A DNA stretch of 17,906 bases, taken from the NCBI GenBank assembly GCA_030917445.1, contig JAUPUR010000038.1, forward strand, positions 1 through 17,906, read 5' to 3'. A program made the position numbers and the translations under genes. Source of the stretch: Patescibacteria group bacterium (lineage in GTDB: Bacteria; Patescibacteriota; Microgenomatia; Levybacterales; UBA12049). Shown here in pieces: positions 14,228 through 17,906 of the stretch. The notes under the pieces were generated by a model. That model made no database searches, was not told the origin of the DNA, and saw nothing but the letters and a program-made list of their open reading frames with translations. Numbering within the stretch: position 1 is the stretch's first letter; each line of letters begins with the position of its first letter.

Positions 14228-15805
14228 ATGAAAAATTTTCTTAAAGTCCACTCAAAAAAAATTAACATAATTATATTTTTTTCTTTTCTTTGTATTCTGG
14301 GATTTTTATCCTATTCCTATCAAAACAAGGTATTTTTTATGAGTTTTGTTGATGAGCAAGATAATATAATTCTTGGAACATACTTACTTTTACATGAAAA
14401 ACTTTACTCTGATCTTTTCTCTCACCATCAACCTTTAGGATATATACTCAGTGCAGGTATTCAGTATGTTACAGATCCAAACAGTTTGTATTTACTGATA
14501 AAACGTCATAGAGAAGTTGTGATTGCATGGTCTTTGATGTGGTCTATTCTTCTTTATTTCCGTTTTGGTAATAAAGTTATTTTGAGCATCCTTATATATG
14601 AATTAACAAAAATTTATATTTTCGGAAATTTATTTCTTGCAGAGTCTCTTTCAGTTTATCCACTCATGTACGTTGCGTTTCTTTATTTTTTAAAAAAGCC
14701 ACCACTTACATTTAAAGAGTTTTTCTTTTTAGGAATATGTGTTTCATTTATAATCTTGCAACTTGCACCTGTTTGGCCCGTAACGATTTTATTAACTGTT
14801 TTAATTTTTATAAAATTTAATTTTATTAAAGAAAAGTTTAGAATATTTAGTTTTATTTTAGGATCGATACCTTTATTGTTTATCTCTCTTTTCTTCTTAT
14901 CTCCTTATCATTATTTTTTTAATACTTTTTACATTAATTTTTTATTTTATATACCAATAACTAGTGATTCATCTTTTATAGTAGGAGCAGTTAAATCATT
15001 TTTATCACCTTTAATTGCATTATTCACCTCAGATAATGCAAATGCTATGACATGGGTCATAAAATCAATCTCATTGGCATTTTTGTTTTCTTCAGCAATA
15101 TTACTTCGCTTTAAAAAATATAATTCTGTAGTTCTTGGAGTGGTAATTCTTGCATTAGCTAATATCCGATATGTTTCCCCTGGTTCAGAAATTTATACTG
15201 GTTTTCATATACTTCCTTGGTTTGCACTTTTTATCGTAATAACAACACATCTCAGTTTTGATGCGTTGACACTTGTGTCTCATCAGATAAAAAGAATTGG
15301 TTTAATTTTCATTCTCTTTGTCATTCCTATGCTCACAGCGGTGTATTTTTCAAATAAGATTTTGTTTGTACATCGAGATATTAAAACTGATCAATATATT
15401 AATTATTCTTCTCAATTCGATTTTGGAGAAGCAGTACGTATTATGAAAAAAGATGGTGATTCACTATTTGTCGTTCCTGATGAATGGTTACTTTATTGGC
15501 AGGCGCAAATACCTCATGCATCATTTATGGTTAACTACTATCAATGGATGGATAATGTGCCACATCTTCGAGAGCCAGTATTACAAATGTTTGAGAAGAA
15601 TCCTCCAGAATTTTTTTATTGTGTAAAGTGTCAAACATACTCATTTGGCAAATATACCAAAGACTATATTATGGTTAGTAAGAATAACAATCCGACACCG
15701 TTATATGTTTTACCAGAAATATATCCATCTCTCACTAATGAACAAAAATTAGAGCTGGAGTTTTATAATTTTACAGTTGGTAATGAAATTAAAACTGATA
15801 AATAG
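14228..15805 (+). CDS. GT-C type membrane glycosyltransferase
   Basis: A 525-residue polytopic protein with about ten transmembrane segments. The first extracytoplasmic loop has the acidic motif VDEQDN (41-46; D42, E43), typical of GT-C enzymes that use polyprenyl-phosphate sugars, followed by LFSHHQPLGY (63-72), a position where many PMT/ArnT-like bacterial proteins have an 'H-x-P' motif. The C-terminal part from about residue 385 is mostly soluble and has a CVKC pair (about 463-466). It probably adds sugars to envelope polymers or proteins outside the cytoplasmic membrane; donor and acceptor are unknown. Its base composition is even more A+T-rich than that of its left neighbours, as is common for surface genes. 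Confidence 0.75.
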   Translation: MKNFLKVHSKKINIIIFFSFLCILGFLSYSYQNKVFFMSFVDEQDNIILGTYLLLHEKLYSDLFSHHQPLGYILSAGIQYVTDPNSLYLLIKRHREVVIAWSLMWSILLYFRFGNKVILSILIYELTKIYIFGNLFLAESLSVYPLMYVAFLYFLKKPPLTFKEFFFLGICVSFIILQLAPVWPVTILLTVLIFIKFNFIKEKFRIFSFILGSIPLLFISLFFLSPYHYFFNTFYINFLFYIPITSDSSFIVGAVKSFLSPLIALFTSDNANAMTWVIKSISLAFLFSSAILLRFKKYNSVVLGVVILALANIRYVSPGSEIYTGFHILPWFALFIVITTHLSFDALTLVSHQIKRIGLIFILFVIPMLTAVYFSNKILFVHRDIKTDQYINYSSQFDFGEAVRIMKKDGDSLFVVPDEWLLYWQAQIPHASFMVNYYQWMDNVPHLREPVLQMFEKNPPEFFYCVKCQTYSFGKYTKDYIMVSKNNNPTPLYVLPEIYPSLTNEQKLELEFYNFTVGNEIKTDK

Positions 15806-15867
15806 AATTTATTTATAAAGTTCAATCTAATTTGAAAGATGATAGCTTAATTTCGTCATAAGAATTT

Positions 15868-15876
15868 TGATATAAT
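15868..15876 (+). promoter_or_regulatory. Extended -10 promoter of the small gene at 15883
   Basis: TGA-TATAAT, with a perfect -10 box, ends 6 nt before the ATG at 15883, so the transcription start should fall on the start codon. The 77-bp gap before it shows nothing else. Confidence 0.6.
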
Positions 15877-15882
15877 TGATTA

Positions 15883-16185
15883 ATGCTTATTTATTGGGAT
15901 ATTTATGAAATTCGCTCTCACGGTATTGCACTACATGGCGTCAAATTACGTGGAAGAATTCGTAAATTTACTATAGAGAACGAGGTAGCGTGTCTCATGG
16001 AAAATGCGTCAGATGAAGAAAATGTTGTACGCTTTGCAGTGCAAACTAACTCAAGTCCAAATCTGATAATTGATTTTGTAAAGAGTTTGGTCCCTGAGGT
16101 AGAAGTAGCAGAATCTTTAAAAAATATTCCAAATCCAGTTCTTTCTAAAATTAAAGTCAATGACTTATCTCGATACGATATCTAG
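15883..16185 (+). CDS. Small protein, weakly acylphosphatase-like
   Basis: A 100-residue protein without membrane segments or signal peptide. The segment LRGRIRKFTIENEVACLMENASDEENVVRFAV (22-53) resembles the acylphosphatase fold, with a glycine-arginine turn, a helix, and an Asn in a strand-end loop (N41). The usual catalytic GxVQGVGFR loop is replaced by GRIRKF, so catalytic activity is doubtful. The second helix (SPNLIIDFVKSLVPEVEVAE) also fits that fold. It could instead be an unrelated ferredoxin-like protein. Its stop overlaps that of the convergent gene by 4 bp. Confidence 0.6.
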   Translation: MLIYWDIYEIRSHGIALHGVKLRGRIRKFTIENEVACLMENASDEENVVRFAVQTNSSPNLIIDFVKSLVPEVEVAESLKNIPNPVLSKIKVNDLSRYDI

Positions 16186-16670
16186 TTATTTCTACCTTTA
16201 TTAATAAATAGTTTTTTGATAGAGCCCAGTGAAAAGTCTTCTGTAAAAAGCAGAACAGCGATAAAGAATGTGCTACTTAAAACATATATAATAGCCATCA
16301 CTGCATAGTTCAATTGAAGACCATAAATTATTGAAGCAATCACAACAAAGTTAAATAAAAATGCCACACTGGAATTAATTTGTAACTCTGAACCTCGACC
16401 AGGAATTTGATCAGTTCTGAAAAGTTGAGTGATTCCGTAGTTATATATGTAGTCAAAAGGATGCATAGGCAGTATGACACCAAAGAATGCAATGAGTGCA
16501 GCAATTGACAATATATATGGATTTGTTAGGATTACTCCGAGAACCACAAGTGATATATATCCTGGGTAACTAAAACGGATACCGTATAGAGCACTTTTTC
16601 TTCCAGAAGTTACTCTACATACAAACCACTTTGCCATCAATTGATTTTTTACTATTTTCATTTTTCCCAT
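16182..16670 (-). CDS. DUF4395-like membrane protein
   Basis: A 162-residue protein with four hydrophobic segments in two pairs (about 36-54, 54-69 and 102-121, 124-143). Between the pairs is a cytoplasmic-looking loop HPFDYIYNYGITQLFRTDQIP (about 70-90). This arrangement and the 'P-x-D-x-x-Y' start of the loop resemble DUF4395 proteins. Function is unknown. The N-terminus is basic (MGKMKIVKNQLMAKW); M4 is an alternative start. The closest promoter-like element leaves a leader of about 15 nt. Confidence 0.65.
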   Translation of the reverse strand: MGKMKIVKNQLMAKWFVCRVTSGRKSALYGIRFSYPGYISLVVLGVILTNPYILSIAALIAFFGVILPMHPFDYIYNYGITQLFRTDQIPGRGSELQINSSVAFLFNFVVIASIIYGLQLNYAVMAIIYVLSSTFFIAVLLFTEDFSLGSIKKLFINKGRNN

Positions 16671-16691
16671 GTTTTGATACTTATGAAGATA

Positions 16692-16700
16692 AATATATCA
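16692..16700 (-). promoter_or_regulatory. Extended -10-like element upstream of the DUF4395-like gene
   Basis: TGA-TATATT on the minus strand, 21 nt before the ATG at 16670. It fits the same TGATAnnnT pattern as other promoters here, though it is further from the start codon. Confidence 0.4.
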
Positions 16701-16714
16701 CTTTAGAGAAATGA

Positions 16715-16801
16715 GGAGAAGATTTAAGTGACCCAAATATTTTTGAATTGGAACTAGATTCAGGTATCGTTGATACAATGGGAAAGCATATTGCAACCTG
16801 A
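16715..16801 (+). pseudogene. Possible coding relic (28 codons, no start)
   Basis: Within the 200-bp gap between two minus-strand genes, the plus strand has an open stretch between TGA stops with protein-like composition (EDLSDPNIFELELDSGIVD, then MGKHIAT). It has no good start codon at its beginning and no recognised homology. It could be the remnant of a deleted gene or chance. I would not call it a functional gene. Confidence 0.2.
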
Positions 16802-16827
16802 CTTTATTTAACTTCATTTGTTACAAT
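16798..16827 (+). promoter_or_regulatory. Orphan promoter-like element
   Basis: CTGACT (16798-16803), an 18-nt spacer and the extended -10 TGT-TACAAT (16819-16827) resemble the promoter at 10475-10503 over most of their length. The only frame downstream is a 9-codon one (ATG 16848), and transcription would run antisense into the 3' end of the EamA gene. It may drive a small or antisense RNA, or be a leftover. Confidence 0.3.
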
Positions 16828-16870
16828 CACAATAATTAGAAACAAGTATGAGAAACAGTTTTTGTATACA

Positions 16871-17737
16871 TTATTGACGCTCATTAAGGCTAGAAAATAC
16901 GACAGCAGATGCAATAAATAGCCCTCCTAGAAGCTCTATTAATGTTAAATTTTCTGAAAGAAATAAAAATGCAAAAAAAGGTCCAAAGAAAAGCTCTGTG
17001 GAAACAAGAATACTTCCTACATTTAGGTTTGTATATTTAAAACCTACTAAGAAAAGATAAGAGATTGATAAAAATATTATTCCGAAAAATACTACAACCA
17101 ATAATGCGCTCATAGGTAATAAAGGGAAAAAGTTTTCTCCTATTATCGCAAGCACTACCATTGCAACTACTATTCCTGTCAACGTTTGAAGTATTAGTAA
17201 TCCAATTCTATTCGTTGATTTACCTACAATCTTTTGAAAAGATGAAGCAATTGATTGAAATATTCCAGAGATAATTCCAAAGACAAAACCTAGTTGAACA
17301 TTAAAGTTCTGGAATGGATTCGTAAAAGCTACAACTGCTAATAAAACAAAAAATAAAGCTATTTTTTTATTCTTTGTAATTTTTTCTCCAAAATAAATTC
17401 TCCCTATAATAAATGAGGAAACAAGTGTGGCTAGGTAAAATGAAAATACAGCGAGGGATACACTTGTGTTAAATATAGATAAAGTAAAAAATATTACAGA
17501 GATTGGAAATGTAATTGCAAAAAGAAGAAGTGTTTTTGGTTCAATTTTATTGAAAGATATTTTTTGCCTTGTTATTAACAAAACTAAAAATGCAGATATA
17601 AAAGCTATCAGAAATCTATATTCAACGACTTGATATGGATTTAGCCAAGCTGAAAGGTACTTAGCGATTACTCCAGATAATCCAAATAATACTCCAATGA
17701 GTAAAAGGCTAAGAGGACCAATAATTTCTTTCTTCAC
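16871..17737 (-). CDS. EamA/DMT-superfamily transporter
   Basis: A 288-residue, roughly ten-helix inner-membrane protein of the drug/metabolite transporter superfamily, made of two EamA repeats (about 8-140 and 150-284). Typical traits are the N-terminal GPLSLLLIGVLFGLSGVIAK, the conserved YRFLIAF-type segment after helix 1, and the acidic-hydrophobic ends of each repeat (FGEKIT near 117, LSENLT near 262). Substrates in this superfamily range over amino acids, nucleotide sugars and drugs; none can be deduced here. The start codon is GTG (17737), supported by an extended -10 just upstream. Confidence 0.88.
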   Translation of the reverse strand: MKKEIIGPLSLLLIGVLFGLSGVIAKYLSAWLNPYQVVEYRFLIAFISAFLVLLITRQKISFNKIEPKTLLLFAITFPISVIFFTLSIFNTSVSLAVFSFYLATLVSSFIIGRIYFGEKITKNKKIALFFVLLAVVAFTNPFQNFNVQLGFVFGIISGIFQSIASSFQKIVGKSTNRIGLLILQTLTGIVVAMVVLAIIGENFFPLLPMSALLVVVFFGIIFLSISYLFLVGFKYTNLNVGSILVSTELFFGPFFAFLFLSENLTLIELLGGLFIASAVVFSSLNERQ

Positions 17738-17746
17738 TGTTAGTTT

Positions 17747-17755
17747 AGTATATCA
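17747..17755 (-). promoter_or_regulatory. Extended -10 promoter of the EamA gene
   Basis: TGA-TATACT on the minus strand ends 9 nt before the GTG at 17737, so the leader would be about 3 nt. It is identical to the elements at 6996-7004 and 14202-14210. Confidence 0.55.
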
Positions 17756-17861
17756 TCAGACAAGAAATTAATGATGAGCTTGTGACCCCAAGGGAATTTA
17801 CCACAGGGGTACTAGGTATTTCATACCGTCGCGAAGATTAAAATTCAATCCTTGATGCCAA
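17756..17861. other. Right-edge gap without a supported gene
   Basis: No gene can be supported here. It contains a small perfect hairpin GGTAT-TTC-ATACC (17815-17827) and a CCCC/GGGG inverted pair (17786-17789 with 17806-17809). The minus strand has a protein-like reading with no clear start (LRDGMKYLVPLW, then TAA, then IPLGSQAHH and TAA). The 7-mer GTGACCC at 17782 recurs at the last bases of the window (17900-17906). Confidence 0.3.
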
Positions 17862-17895
17862 TAAAAAATCCCCCAAGCAAATGCTTGCAGGATTT
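17862..17895 (-). terminator. Intrinsic terminator of a minus-strand gene beyond the right edge
   Basis: AAATCC (17866-17871) pairs with GGATTT (17890-17895), and CAAGC (17874-17878) with GCTTG (17883-17887), with a 2x2 internal loop and an AAAT loop. On the minus strand the hairpin is followed by a run of six T, the correct orientation for transcription coming from outside the window. On the plus strand no comparable T-run follows. Confidence 0.65.
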
Positions 17896-17906
17896 CTCAG
17901 TGACCC

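Noticed and set aside
17781..17861. tRNA gene at the right edge, suggested by GTGACCCC and CCCC/GGGG pairing
   Set aside because: No T-loop sequence, no acceptor-stem partner at the proper distance and no cloverleaf on either strand.
1..17906. CRISPR array, insertion sequence, prophage or defence island
   Set aside because: No regularly spaced repeats, transposase, integrase or phage structural proteins are seen; the genes are mainly housekeeping and envelope functions.

Overview
The window reads as a chromosomal segment of a small-genome bacterium of the Candidate Phyla Radiation (Patescibacteria, Parcubacteria-like). This placement is inferred from several things: strong A+T richness, very tight packing, compact versions of housekeeping proteins, a reduced sugar-metabolism set, and several short proteins I cannot place. 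Two gene junctions are ATGA overlaps, so TGA is used as a stop. This argues against the Gracilibacteria/Absconditabacteria code in which TGA is glycine. No rRNA, tRNA, CRISPR array, insertion sequence or phage gene is visible.

Layout, left to right. Positions 1-75 hold the C-terminal end of a PspC-like membrane protein. Next is rarA (+), which abuts a minus-strand glycolytic operon read as eno, gpmA, then a second histidine phosphatase. A divergent promoter region leads to typA/bipA (+), which has an unusual structured leader. A coiled-coil protein of unknown function (+) follows, then an orphan OmpR-type response regulator and corA, both on minus. Divergent from corA is lon (+), with a CIRCE-like dyad over its promoter. 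After lon come a polytopic membrane protein and a PurN-like formyltransferase (+), then an unknown soluble protein and a two-gene transketolase-like pair, all on minus. The right part (13.6-17.9 kb) looks more accessory: an HD-domain nucleotidase-like protein, a GT-C type membrane glycosyltransferase, a small acylphosphatase-like protein (all +), a DUF4395-like membrane protein and an EamA transporter (both -). A terminator-like hairpin near the right edge belongs to a minus-strand gene outside the window.

Expression signals are consistent. Many genes that begin a transcript have a TGnTAnnnT extended -10 box whose end lies 6-9 nt before the start codon, so their mRNAs should be leaderless or nearly so. 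Two operon-internal genes, gpmA and the second transketolase gene, instead have strong Shine-Dalgarno sequences inside the preceding gene. typA is the clear exception, with a predicted leader of about 44 nt containing a terminator-like hairpin and a palindrome over the start codon. All four convergent gene pairs abut or overlap at their stop codons and leave no space for ordinary terminators.

The points most worth following are the typA leader, the CIRCE-like lon promoter, the transketolase-like pair that lacks the usual C-terminal domain and has a perfect dyad in its promoter spacer, and the leaderless/SD division of start signals.
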